Positions 47,975 through 56,928 of a stretch of 64,000 nucleotides of DNA are shown here, piece by piece. The stretch lies in NCBI GenBank assembly GCA_945787015.1, contig CALZGM010000011.1, positions 1 to 64,000 of the forward strand, read 5' to 3'. Position 1 is the first letter of the stretch, and each line of letters begins with the position of its first letter. A model generated the notes under the pieces. That model was not told the DNA's origin. It saw only the letters and a list, made by a program, of their open reading frames with translations, and ran no database searches. Position numbers and translations under genes: made by a program. Source of the stretch: an uncultured Roseburia sp. Lineage in GTDB: Bacteria > Bacillota > Clostridia > Lachnospirales > Lachnospiraceae.

Positions 47975-49314
47975 CTTCTCTGACCTCCCTGTAAAAATTC
48001 TTCCGGTTCCAATTTTAGCCTGATTGCCCATGCCGGCACCTGTGTCTCATCATATTCCTCCAAAAATAAAAATGCCGTTTTGTAATCCGGTCTCTGTTTT
48101 GGATAAATTCCTTTTCCGTCCGTAAAGTACAATAAGCCACCCAAATTTCTGCACTTCTTTTTTTCCAACAGCTCATTTACATAGGTAAAGACCGGTCTGA
48201 AATCTGTTCCCCCGCCGCCAATCAGTTCAAACTGTTCCATAAACTGTATTAGTTCATCTTCTGTACGAATGACCGTATCATTTCGTACGGCATTATCGCA
48301 TTGTAAAATCCGAATGACTGAATCCGCAAAGAAACTTCCGCTTTGATTTAAAATCGCAGCCGTCTCCCTTAAAAATTGTTTTACCAAATCTCCACTTGTG
48401 GAATAGCTGGTATCAATTACAATCACAAACTCACGAATTTTTTTACTTTCTCTGCTTTCCATTGGTTCTATCAGTGGCAAATTTCCATATACCCTTAAGC
48501 CATAGGTATAATAATTCAAATCAAACTCATCCGGATCAGAATGCAATTCTTCCCGAAGCACGGAAAATTTCTGCAAAAAATCCCGATAGTTTCTTCTGCT
48601 TTTTGCGGCCGCAAGCTGCAGTGCCAGAAGCCGTTCTCCTTCTTCCTTTTCCTCTCCGCGTTGTTCCTGCTCCATCCTGGTCTGTCTTACAATTCGATCC
48701 CACTTTTTATGATTTTCTGCTGCTATCTGTTGTTTTGCCTCATCATCCTCTTTTTTCGGCCAATAACAATGATCATCTGTATAAAATTCCGCTTCCAAAC
48801 TTTTAATTTCTTCTTCCGATAATTCCCACAGCATCCGATAGATGACCGCCGCAGAAATGTTTCCCTTTTCCTTCTTCAGTATTTCGTATGTGCTCTGCCT
48901 GCACCAGCTTAATATTCGCTTTGTGCATGGTTTATTCATACCATCAATCACATATTCCACTGCAATGTCACAGGCCAAATTCCATAGCCTGCGATATTCG
49001 CCGGAATCCACATTCGTGGGCATAATCCACAGATGCGAAAAAATGCAGTGCAGTATGGTATGCAGATATAACCGGTCCAGAAAAAGGCTATTGTTTTGAA
49101 ATACTCTTAAAACCTGTTCTGGCGAAAAACAAAGTGCACTTCCATCCGTTGCAAAGGTATGAATTGCTTTATCATTTTTGGGAGTCAGCGCAGACAAGGC
49201 AACATTTAAGAAACGAAAATCCAGATAAATTTCATTCCGTACGTAATCCAATACTTTTATTGACATCTCTGTTTCCCATTCCTCCTGGGTTTTCACATGC
49301 TGCACTTTTTTCAC
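47971..49314 (-). CDS. VWA-domain protein with N-terminal metallopeptidase-like domain (DUF2201 type)
   Basis: 447 aa. The N-terminal part (about 1-180) resembles the DUF2201 metallopeptidase-like region; its putative motif reads HTILHCIFSHLW, so HExxH is not intact. A charged linker follows (EQEQRGEEKEEGERLL). The VWA domain (about 295-440) has MIDAS residues DTSYS, then GGGGTDFRPVF and LLYFTDGKG. Usually works with the adjacent MoxR ATPase. Co-transcribed with the LRR gene (nine bases away). Confidence 0.82.
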   Translation of the reverse strand: MKKVQHVKTQEEWETEMSIKVLDYVRNEIYLDFRFLNVALSALTPKNDKAIHTFATDGSALCFSPEQVLRVFQNNSLFLDRLYLHTILHCIFSHLWIMPTNVDSGEYRRLWNLACDIAVEYVIDGMNKPCTKRILSWCRQSTYEILKKEKGNISAAVIYRMLWELSEEEIKSLEAEFYTDDHCYWPKKEDDEAKQQIAAENHKKWDRIVRQTRMEQEQRGEEKEEGERLLALQLAAAKSRRNYRDFLQKFSVLREELHSDPDEFDLNYYTYGLRVYGNLPLIEPMESRESKKIREFVIVIDTSYSTSGDLVKQFLRETAAILNQSGSFFADSVIRILQCDNAVRNDTVIRTEDELIQFMEQFELIGGGGTDFRPVFTYVNELLEKKKCRNLGGLLYFTDGKGIYPKQRPDYKTAFLFLEEYDETQVPAWAIRLKLEPEEFLQGGQRR

Positions 49315-49323
49315 TTCCTTCTT

Positions 49324-50220
49324 CTAAAAATCCTCAAAATCATATCTTCCAGTTTTTTCCAGTTGCGGAAAATACTGATCTTTTAACCGCAGCAAAAACG
49401 CTACTCCTTCTGCCCATTCGTTTTCAGCAGCTAATGCTATAAATTGTTCGAATGTTTCCCTGTTTACCAGTTGCTTTTCACATAAAAACTGTAACGTTCT
49501 CATATCTCTTGAGCCAATTACTTTCTTTCCAATTACATCCATATGTGATTTTGCAAAATCCATATATTGTCTCTTTGCAGTTTCATCCAAACCGACCGGA
49601 TAAAGCAGACGGTTTAGTGCCATTTCGCATAAAGTTGTAACCTGTTCTTCTGCACACGCTTTTTGAAAAATACCATCATAGCGGTTATATTCAAAAATCC
49701 CTTCTTTAAAGCATTGGCGTGCCCGGAAACCTTCCCCCTCAATATTGCGGCCAAACAAATGCGCAGGAGCTACTTCGTCATAAGTCTCGTAATATTCAGG
49801 AAAAAGAATTACCGCCTCTTCTTTTCCCATGCCACCCATAAAATGTACGCGCATATCGGATGAAATCTGTTGCAGTACCAAACGGGCGCCGCTTTTATCA
49901 TACGCACCGCAACGAATCACAAGGCTATGCAGGTTATGACAATTCATAAAGGCATCCCCGCCAAGTTCTGTTACAGCCGCTCCCATTTCCAATTCCTTTA
50001 AGCTTGTACAATTATAAAACGCCATTCGGTCAATCTTTTTTATCGTATCCGGAATCGTAACACGCTCAATAAATTTATTATTTTGAAAACAATAAGGGCC
50101 GACCTCTGTTAACGGCAGCCCTTCTATGTTCTCAGGCAGTACCAGCTCAGCCTCCATTTCTTCCAAGTGCAAGAGTCTGGCATTACCCTCGTTTGTTTTT
50201 TCCCATTCTAATTGATACAT
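49324..50220 (-). CDS. Leucine-rich-repeat protein (BspA/LRR_5 type)
   Basis: 298 aa from the ATG at 50220, which overlaps the upstream stop (TAAAATG); the frame to 50307 is antisense-like. Residues about 25-105 contain three LRR_5-type repeats (VTIPDTIKKIDRMAFYNC, LKELEMGAAVTELGGDAFMN). The C-terminal half (about 165-298) is helical. No signal peptide, so it is cytoplasmic, in contrast to many BspA surface proteins. Located between a hexapeptide protein and the VWA-MoxR pair. Confidence 0.75.
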   Translation of the reverse strand: MYQLEWEKTNEGNARLLHLEEMEAELVLPENIEGLPLTEVGPYCFQNNKFIERVTIPDTIKKIDRMAFYNCTSLKELEMGAAVTELGGDAFMNCHNLHSLVIRCGAYDKSGARLVLQQISSDMRVHFMGGMGKEEAVILFPEYYETYDEVAPAHLFGRNIEGEGFRARQCFKEGIFEYNRYDGIFQKACAEEQVTTLCEMALNRLLYPVGLDETAKRQYMDFAKSHMDVIGKKVIGSRDMRTLQFLCEKQLVNRETFEQFIALAAENEWAEGVAFLLRLKDQYFPQLEKTGRYDFEDF

Positions 50221-50221
50221 T

Positions 50222-50887
50222 TTACTGTTTTTCCACAATTTCTGTCTTATTTTTATAAATGGAATTTGCCGGCACCACACCGCGTACGCAGGAAGTTGGA
50301 TACACATTACTGTGTCTTCCGATTACCGTTCCCGGATTCAATACAGAGTTGCAGCCAACTTCCACATAGTCACCTAACATTGCACCAAATTTTTTCAGTC
50401 CTGTTTCAATCTGTTCCTCTTTATCCTTTACTACGACCAGAGTTTTATCTGATTTTACATTTGAAGTAATGGAACCTGCACCCATATGTGATTTGTATCC
50501 AAGCACTGAATCACCAACATAATTGTAATGCGGCACCTGTACGGAATTGAAAATAATGACATTCTTTAATTCTGTCGAATTTCCGACTACAGAACCTTTT
50601 CCGACAATAGCGCTTCCTCTGATAAATGCACAGTGACGGATTTCAGCGTCCTCATCAATAAGAAGTGGTCCGTTTAAGCAGGCAGTCGGTGCTACTTTTG
50701 CACTCTTTGCTACCCAGATATTCTCTCCACGCTGTTCAAATTTCTCTGTATCTAAGGTTGGACCGAGTGTTTTAATATAATCGCTGATTCCCTTTAAGGC
50801 CTCCCATGGGTATGTAAACTGTTCTAAATATTCCTTTGCGATTGTCTGTTCTAAATCGTATAAGTTACAAATTTTTGCGTTTTCCAT
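50222..50887 (-). CDS. Left-handed beta-helix (hexapeptide) protein, sugar-nucleotide transferase-like
   Basis: 221 aa. The central part (about 60-200) has hexapeptide repeats (VAPTACLNGPLLIDEDAEI, AIVGKGSVVGNSTELKNVII, DYVEVGCNSVLNPGTVIGR). It resembles the C-terminal half of GlmU-type pyrophosphorylases or acetyltransferases but lacks a nucleotidyltransferase domain. Substrate unknown. First gene of the cluster leading to LRR, VWA and MoxR. Confidence 0.75.
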   Translation of the reverse strand: MENAKICNLYDLEQTIAKEYLEQFTYPWEALKGISDYIKTLGPTLDTEKFEQRGENIWVAKSAKVAPTACLNGPLLIDEDAEIRHCAFIRGSAIVGKGSVVGNSTELKNVIIFNSVQVPHYNYVGDSVLGYKSHMGAGSITSNVKSDKTLVVVKDKEEQIETGLKKFGAMLGDYVEVGCNSVLNPGTVIGRHSNVYPTSCVRGVVPANSIYKNKTEIVEKQ

Positions 50888-50965
50888 GTTTTATTCCTTC
50901 CTCGTTCATAAACTTATGAATTGATTTTATATCTCTAGGCATTGCATTGCAATAGATAATTCTTC

Positions 50966-53900
50966 TTACGAATTTTCTTCCGCTAAAAAGGTATCCCCTA
51001 ATATTTGCTCCTGCATTTCCTGCTCCTGGTATGCCGCGATTTCGTCTGCCATGGCATCATAGAATGCCGGAACATCGTCTGAGATGTATTGAGCATTTTC
51101 TAATTCCTCATAGAACGGTCTGTCCCCACCAGCGGTTGTACTTCCCGGATTATCAAAATCAAAAGAAATCCGATCATCTTCAAACTTTAAGCAGGCATCA
51201 AACACATTTCCTGCCTTCGAGGTAAAACCAATTACTTTATCCTTTGTTTTCCCGGTTTCAAACAGTTCTTTAATTACCTCTTCAGAAAGCTCCACTTTTG
51301 CTATCGTATGAGACACCTTAAAGCCACACTCACATTCATAGTACCATTGTGATTTCTTCATCATTTTTTGACACTTTGGGCAGGAAACGGTTGTTTCTAC
51401 CGGCTTTGGTTTTTCCGGAAAATCAAAAGCAATCTGTCCGTCTTCCGTTAATTTTAATGGTGCATCAAACATCATGCCTGTTTTTGCCACAAAACCTTTA
51501 ATAACTTCCGTTTTCTTATTTAGCAGAAGTTCTTTCACCTGAGCTTCCTTTAACTTGACTCCTGCAATTTTCCCAATGGAAAAGCGACAACTGTCTGGGT
51601 TATCCTTCGAATAATTTGCACATCCAAATCCAAACGGTGTCTGTACGATATCACCACCGCACAGTGGGCATTTCACATCCTTCACCTTTGGTGCTTCTAA
51701 ATCCGTAAAGTCAAATTTCAGACCGATTACCTTCCCCGTCTCATCTTTATTTATAGCAACTCTTGCATCAAACTTCTTTCCTTCTTTAGACTTAAAACCG
51801 CGAATTGTTGAAGTCCTTCCAAAGGTCAGTAACTCTTTTACCTGCATTTCATTTAGTGCCTTATCTGCCATTTTTCCAATTGAAAAACGACAGCTTTCCG
51901 GATTATCCTTGGAATAGTTGGCACATCCAAATCCAAACGGAGTCTGTACAATGTCCCCATTACAAATTGGACAACGGACATCCTTCACCTTTTTCGCTTC
52001 CACATTCTCAAAGTCAAATTTTAGTCCTTTAATGGTTCCATCTTCCGCTTTATCAAAGGTGATGCAGGCATCGAATTTTTTCCCGGACTTTGATTTGAAA
52101 CCGCGGATAGTCGAAGTTCTGCCATTTTCTAACAGTTCCTTCACCTGTGTTTCGTTCAAATCTTTATCAGCAATCTTTCCTATCGAAAAATCACAGCCAT
52201 CCGGAGTATTTGGATTTCGGTTTGCACACACATAACCAAAAGAAACTACCAGAATTTCTCCACCACATTTTGGACAGAAGGCATCCTTCACTTTTTTCAT
52301 TTCCACATGTTCAAAATCGAATTTTGTGGTGTATTTTCCGGTCTCATCCTTTTCCAATACAACGCAGGCATCGAATTTTTTGCCACTTTTTCCTTTAAAA
52401 CCACGAATGGTTGAAGTAATTCCATTTGTCAAAAGTTCTTTTACCTGTGCAGGATTTAAGTCTTTCTCTGCCATCTTACCGATTGCGAAGGTACAACTTC
52501 CCTCTACATTCCGGTTTCGATGTTCACAGGCGTAGCCAAATGGTGTTTTTACAATCGCACCACCACAGGCAGGGCATTTCACGTCCTCAATAATTTCCGG
52601 TTTATTTTCAGAAAAGTCAAAATTAACAGAGACTTTTCCTTCCTCATCTTTTTGCAAAACAAGGGCTCCACTGAATTTCTTTTTATTCTTGGACACAAAA
52701 CCATTCATCACTTCGGTCCGCCCATTTGTAATGAGTGCTTTAAATTCCTCTTCGCTTAAGTCTCGTCCTGCCACAGTTCCCAGAGAAAACTTACAGCCGG
52801 TTCCGTTTTTTTTATAGTTGCTGCAGCCATAGCCGAATGGCGTAGTTTCTAACTCTCCTCCACATATCGGACAGGCAACTCCCAGTTTCTTTTTTGCAGC
52901 GGCTCCTCTTGCACCTTTTCCTGTTAACGGCTGTATCTGGGTAATCAACTGCTGTTTGCGGTCCTGTTCAATCATCGCTAAGGTTTCTTTTCGGATAAAA
53001 TCCTCCAGTTTCTCGCGATAGTCTTCCATGATGACTGTTCCTCTGATAATCCCGTCTAAGCCCTTTTCCCAAGATGCGGTCATTTTTGGATTAAGCAGTG
53101 CCGGAACCGTCATATTCACAACCTCATATACCATCTCACCCATAGTTTCTGGAGACAGCACCTGTGATTTTTTATTCAGATTTATGTATCCGATGCGAAC
53201 AAGCTTTTTAATAATTTCTGCTCTTGTCGCAGAAGTTCCGATTCCGGAACCTTTTATCTGCGCCCGCAGCTCCTCGTCTTCAATCAGCTGACCTGCATTT
53301 TCCATCGCTAACACCATGGATCCTGAGGTATAACGTTTCGGAGGTGAGGTTTTTCCCTCCTTTATTTCGAACCCATGAACGCTTAATTCGTCGCCGTTTT
53401 TGATACGTTGTGCTAATACGAGCAGGCCACGGTTTTCATCTTTTTCACTTTCATCGGTTTCCTCACTATTTTCCTCAACGTTCTTTTTATAGCCTGCAAT
53501 CTCTAAGTAACCCGGCGATTTTAAAACCTTCGTAGAGGTATACAGTTTTTCCGTATAGTCGCTGTTTGCTCCCGGATGTGAAATCTCAACTGTTAGCTTA
53601 ACTGTCTGATATTCCGCAGCCGGATAAAAAATACTTAAAAAACGTCTGACAATCAAATCAAAAACTGCTCTCTGCAAAGAATTTAGAGAACCAAGTTCTG
53701 TCAACTGTCCTGTCGGAATAATCGCATAGTGGTCTGTAACCTTCGAATCATCCACATAAGCCGTTTTAGCAATATTGTAATGAAGACCTTCCTTCATGAT
53801 TTTTTCCACATATGCTGTTGTCGGCTCATAGCCCTTCAATCGACTGATGTTTTTACCGATTTCCTTTGCTACTGCGGTAGATAATACTCTGGCATCCGTT

Positions 53901-54931
53901 CTCGGATATGTAGTCAGCTTCTTTTCATACAAATCCTGGGCCACCTGTAAAGTTTCATCCGGACTGATTTTAAAACGTTTTGAACACTCTGCCTGCAATT
54001 CCGCCAGATTAAATAGCAACGGAGCCTTCTTTTTTGAAATACCCTGTTCAATGGAATTTACAATTGCTTTTTTGCCGGTCAATTCTGAAATCAGCTGTTT
54101 AGCCGTACTTTCCTCTTTGAATCCATTTTCTTTATATAAATATGGAGATTCAAAATATTTGGAACCTTCTACTGCTTTCCATTCCGCCTGTGCCACACCT
54201 GCTTCTTCTGTCATTTCGACCGGAGAAAAATTACCTACCACACGATAAAACGGAGTTTCCTTAAAATTACGGATTTCACGTTCTCTTATGACAACCATGC
54301 CAAGTACACATGTCATAACACGCCCAACTGCAATCGCTGTATAGTTATTTGTTCCCGCTGCATCGTTCAATAATTTCCCGTACTTTACAGACATGGCACG
54401 CGAAAAGTTGATTCCCATTGCATAATCTTCAATAGTACGCATGATACCGGATTTTCCAAGGTTCGCATACTCTGACATCGGCTTAGCTTCCCTGATTCCA
54501 CGTTTAATTTCTTCTTCCGTCTGAGAATCAATCCAGACACGAAGTTCATTCATTCCTTCGCGAACACCGCCAAAGTTACGAATATTCTCTTCTATGGTTT
54601 GTCCTTCTTTTCCCGCATCACCTGCCCAATAAACAGTATCAATATCTTCTCTTTGCAACATGCCATGTACAATGTCATATTGTTTACTTACTGCAGGGAT
54701 AACATCGTATTTATAATCCCGTGGCAAAAACGGAAGATCCTCTAATTTCCATTTTTTATATTTCTCGTCATATACTTCCGGGTACACCATTTCAACCAGA
54801 TGTCCTACGCACCAAGTAATGACATATTTTTCATTTTCTAAATAACCATCTTGTCTTCCGGATACACCCAACACCTGCGCAAATTCTCGTGCCACACTCG
54901 GTTTCTCCGTAATAATCAATGATTTTCCCAA
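50966..54931 (-). CDS. topB: DNA topoisomerase III-like type IA enzyme with six C-terminal zinc-ribbon repeats
   Basis: 1321 aa; typical TopB is about 650-730. The start is TTG at 54931 (LIITEKPSVAREFA follows; AGGACGG upstream). The Toprim acidic motif reads AGDAGKEGQ (residues about 103-111), where usual DxDxE is DxGxE. The active-site Tyr is about residue 342 in TTYPRTDARVL. From about residue 687 there are six repeats of about 80-100 aa, each with a CPxCGG-type ribbon, TPFGxGC, a second Cys, SIGK, QVKELL and GKKFDA. The sixth is shorter and altered. They are likely single-stranded DNA-binding modules. Confidence 0.9.
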   Translation of the reverse strand: MGKSLIITEKPSVAREFAQVLGVSGRQDGYLENEKYVITWCVGHLVEMVYPEVYDEKYKKWKLEDLPFLPRDYKYDVIPAVSKQYDIVHGMLQREDIDTVYWAGDAGKEGQTIEENIRNFGGVREGMNELRVWIDSQTEEEIKRGIREAKPMSEYANLGKSGIMRTIEDYAMGINFSRAMSVKYGKLLNDAAGTNNYTAIAVGRVMTCVLGMVVIREREIRNFKETPFYRVVGNFSPVEMTEEAGVAQAEWKAVEGSKYFESPYLYKENGFKEESTAKQLISELTGKKAIVNSIEQGISKKKAPLLFNLAELQAECSKRFKISPDETLQVAQDLYEKKLTTYPRTDARVLSTAVAKEIGKNISRLKGYEPTTAYVEKIMKEGLHYNIAKTAYVDDSKVTDHYAIIPTGQLTELGSLNSLQRAVFDLIVRRFLSIFYPAAEYQTVKLTVEISHPGANSDYTEKLYTSTKVLKSPGYLEIAGYKKNVEENSEETDESEKDENRGLLVLAQRIKNGDELSVHGFEIKEGKTSPPKRYTSGSMVLAMENAGQLIEDEELRAQIKGSGIGTSATRAEIIKKLVRIGYINLNKKSQVLSPETMGEMVYEVVNMTVPALLNPKMTASWEKGLDGIIRGTVIMEDYREKLEDFIRKETLAMIEQDRKQQLITQIQPLTGKGARGAAAKKKLGVACPICGGELETTPFGYGCSNYKKNGTGCKFSLGTVAGRDLSEEEFKALITNGRTEVMNGFVSKNKKKFSGALVLQKDEEGKVSVNFDFSENKPEIIEDVKCPACGGAIVKTPFGYACEHRNRNVEGSCTFAIGKMAEKDLNPAQVKELLTNGITSTIRGFKGKSGKKFDACVVLEKDETGKYTTKFDFEHVEMKKVKDAFCPKCGGEILVVSFGYVCANRNPNTPDGCDFSIGKIADKDLNETQVKELLENGRTSTIRGFKSKSGKKFDACITFDKAEDGTIKGLKFDFENVEAKKVKDVRCPICNGDIVQTPFGFGCANYSKDNPESCRFSIGKMADKALNEMQVKELLTFGRTSTIRGFKSKEGKKFDARVAINKDETGKVIGLKFDFTDLEAPKVKDVKCPLCGGDIVQTPFGFGCANYSKDNPDSCRFSIGKIAGVKLKEAQVKELLLNKKTEVIKGFVAKTGMMFDAPLKLTEDGQIAFDFPEKPKPVETTVSCPKCQKMMKKSQWYYECECGFKVSHTIAKVELSEEVIKELFETGKTKDKVIGFTSKAGNVFDACLKFEDDRISFDFDNPGSTTAGGDRPFYEELENAQYISDDVPAFYDAMADEIAAYQEQEMQEQILGDTFLAEENS

Positions 54932-55049
54932 TCTAGTTTACCGTCCTTTCCGTGACTGCATAGAAAAATCCCCATAAGAATTATACGAAAAAAATAACGA
55001 ACAAACAACTGTCACTTTTCTTATTTTTTCATTTTTATAATATTAGGAA

Positions 55050-55256
55050 CTATTCCCGAATAAAACACTGGGTTTGATTCATTTTAAGATTTCTGGAATC
55101 ATAATTTCCGGAAAAAGATAATTTGATATTACATCGTATGTACTTATAACGGTTTTCTATCACTCGTTTGTTGTTAGCACTAAGTGTAACATGTATAATC
55201 AAAAAACACAAGAAAAAAAGAAGATAACAACGGCTTGTCATCTTCCTTAAAATCAT
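55050..55256 (-). CDS. Possible small secreted protein, doubtful
   Basis: 68 aa at most; from the second ATG, 63 aa with a signal-like start (CYLLFFLCFLIIHVTLSA). No good ribosome site (AAGGA too close), no recognised domain, and it follows the stop of the lipoprotein gene by 25 bases. The remaining stretch 54932-55049 holds nothing I can identify. Confidence 0.25.
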   Translation of the reverse strand: MILRKMTSRCYLLFFLCFLIIHVTLSANNKRVIENRYKYIRCNIKLSFSGNYDSRNLKMNQTQCFIRE

Positions 55257-55280
55257 AAATCTTATTTTTTAATGCAACTT

Positions 55281-56075
55281 TTAATTTGAATAGACGCTAA
55301 GCATCCCATAATACTTTGAAACAACGGAATCATCTCTCGTGTATTTGCCGACATCTTCAATTCCATATCTAAGTAAAAAGTAATCCATATCATGCAATGC
55401 TTTATATATATTATTTGCATGTTCCATCTCATGCGTTTCGGCAGCTAATTTCGTTTCATTAATAATATAGTCCATGTCATTTTGGAGTTTTTCGTTATGA
55501 ACAGAGTTTTTCATGTCACTCATCAGCTCTATAAAATTATTTGCATCGAATCTATTATAGGTCATAACCTTTTGAGCATATTTCTCGTAGAATTCTTCTT
55601 CTGTTAAATTCTCTTTCTCGCAAATCTCTTTTTTCGATATTGACGCATCATATGCCCATCCAATTTGAATCTCTCCTTTTTGGTCAAAATAGTTCCAGTA
55701 CAAATCATTTTTATCTTCTAATCGGCCAAACAAATTATCATATAGGTAACCATTTTCCATTTTGTTATTTGCAATTTTAATATTTTCTGTAAGTCTTTCA
55801 ATTTCTTTTTCACTCATCCCCTCTAAAACCAGCGCACGCATTGCAAGTACTTCTTCTTTGGTTGGTGCTACGATTTCTCCATCCGTCTGAGTAGTTTCAT
55901 TTTCAGAAACCCGGCTCACATCATCATTACTGACGGTTTGTTCTTCCTCTATTAAGTTAGTTGTTTCACTAACAGATGATTCTATTTTGTCATTTTGCGT
56001 TCTTCCGCACCCACTGAAACTGACTGTTGCAATTACTACTAATAAAGACATCATTTTTTTCCAATATTTTACCAT
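55281..56075 (-). CDS. Lipoprotein of unknown function
   Basis: 264 aa. The signal peptide ends in SFSGCGRTQ, a lipobox. A Ser/Thr/Glu-rich linker (about 30-70) separates the anchor from a helical domain (about 75-260, EGMSEKEIERLTENIKIANN). HETHEMEHANNIYKALHDMD-like segment is His/Glu-rich but no metalloenzyme motif is evident. AAAAGGGAG precedes the ATG. Surface location inferred. Confidence 0.65.
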   Translation of the reverse strand: MVKYWKKMMSLLVVIATVSFSGCGRTQNDKIESSVSETTNLIEEEQTVSNDDVSRVSENETTQTDGEIVAPTKEEVLAMRALVLEGMSEKEIERLTENIKIANNKMENGYLYDNLFGRLEDKNDLYWNYFDQKGEIQIGWAYDASISKKEICEKENLTEEEFYEKYAQKVMTYNRFDANNFIELMSDMKNSVHNEKLQNDMDYIINETKLAAETHEMEHANNIYKALHDMDYFLLRYGIEDVGKYTRDDSVVSKYYGMLSVYSN

Positions 56076-56121
56076 ATATGTATTTCTCCCTTTTTTGTAT
56101 ATTCTTCAACAGAAATCTATA

Positions 56122-56550
56122 TTAATCCATCATTTTTCGCAACTCTTCCATATCCTTTTTTACTAGTGGGCTCATACTATCCTTATACTTTGATAAGTCC
56201 ATTGCGTCTAACTTAGCTATAATCGTCTCGCACAACTCAGGTTTATATAGTACAACCGTATGGAGTGCCGTCAGGCATTGCCTTACAGCCGTTGGTTTTT
56301 CATCGTCAAGCATAAGAAGAATTAACTCCAAATTCTTTTTAATCTTATTCTCAACATCCCATTGTGCCTGTGCACAGGCTAGGCGAAACCCTCTGGTTCT
56401 CACAAAAGAACTTTTATTCTTTAAAAGATTAATGAAATCATCAAAATATTCATACAACGTATTTGATTCAGATGATTGTTTTTCAAGTTGTAAAAGCAGT
56501 TGATGCGCTTCCGTATCCTTTTTATTCTGTAATCCCGTAATAATATCCAT
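56122..56550 (-). CDS. HEAT-repeat-like protein, 142 aa
   Basis: All-helical and without signal peptide. Helical pairs such as RTRGFRLACAQAQWD and VRQCLTALHTVVLYKPEL have HEAT/armadillo character. Members of this group are sometimes named SufBD in databases, but I see no SufB or SufD features. GAGAGG precedes the ATG. Upstream of the lipoprotein gene by 46 bases, possibly in one transcript. Confidence 0.55.
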   Translation of the reverse strand: MDIITGLQNKKDTEAHQLLLQLEKQSSESNTLYEYFDDFINLLKNKSSFVRTRGFRLACAQAQWDVENKIKKNLELILLMLDDEKPTAVRQCLTALHTVVLYKPELCETIIAKLDAMDLSKYKDSMSPLVKKDMEELRKMMD

Positions 56551-56641
56551 AAGGCAATCCTCTCAAATGATACTACTATCTTTTCATACCACAGCTAAGA
56601 ATTTATATCAAATTATAGCACAATATAAAGCAGGAGATAGA

Positions 56642-56697
56642 CAAAAAAATTAGGCACAGAGAGGTATGAAAAAAACCCTGTGCCTAAAAGAATAGCA
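56642..56697 (-). terminator. Terminator of asd, TTAGGCAC type
   Basis: TTAGGCACAG (56650-56659) pairs with CTGTGCCTAA (56688-56697), followed on the - strand by seven T. It is about 230 bases past the asd stop. Confidence 0.7.
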
Positions 56698-56742
56698 GTT
56701 TTTTTGCATTTTTGCAATTTTTTTGAAAAAGTTGGGCACATG

Positions 56743-56789
56743 AATTTGTTTTTTTGTGCAGTGCCTAATTTTTAGTATTTTTTAGGCAC
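56743..56789. repeat. Further TAGGCAC repeats in the asd 3' region
   Basis: GTGCCTAA (56761-56768) and TTAGGCAC (56782-56789) form a second hairpin; a degenerate GGGCACA lies just before. The 378-base gap 56551-56928 contains these and the terminator above; I see no gene in it. Confidence 0.55.
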
Positions 56790-56928
56790 AACATATCATG
56801 TTAAGAAACATATGCCCAAAGCAAATTCTACATATGACGTTTCTTGCAGCAAACCAAAAGTTTCATAAGCACGCCCGACACAGCCAGGGCTTCATAAGAA
56901 TGAAAGTTACGCTGTTACACAACAATCC

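Noticed and set aside
51000-52880. Regular repeats at first sight like a CRISPR or satellite
   Set aside because: They are in-frame protein repeats of about 300 bases encoding zinc ribbons in topB, not short direct repeats with spacers.
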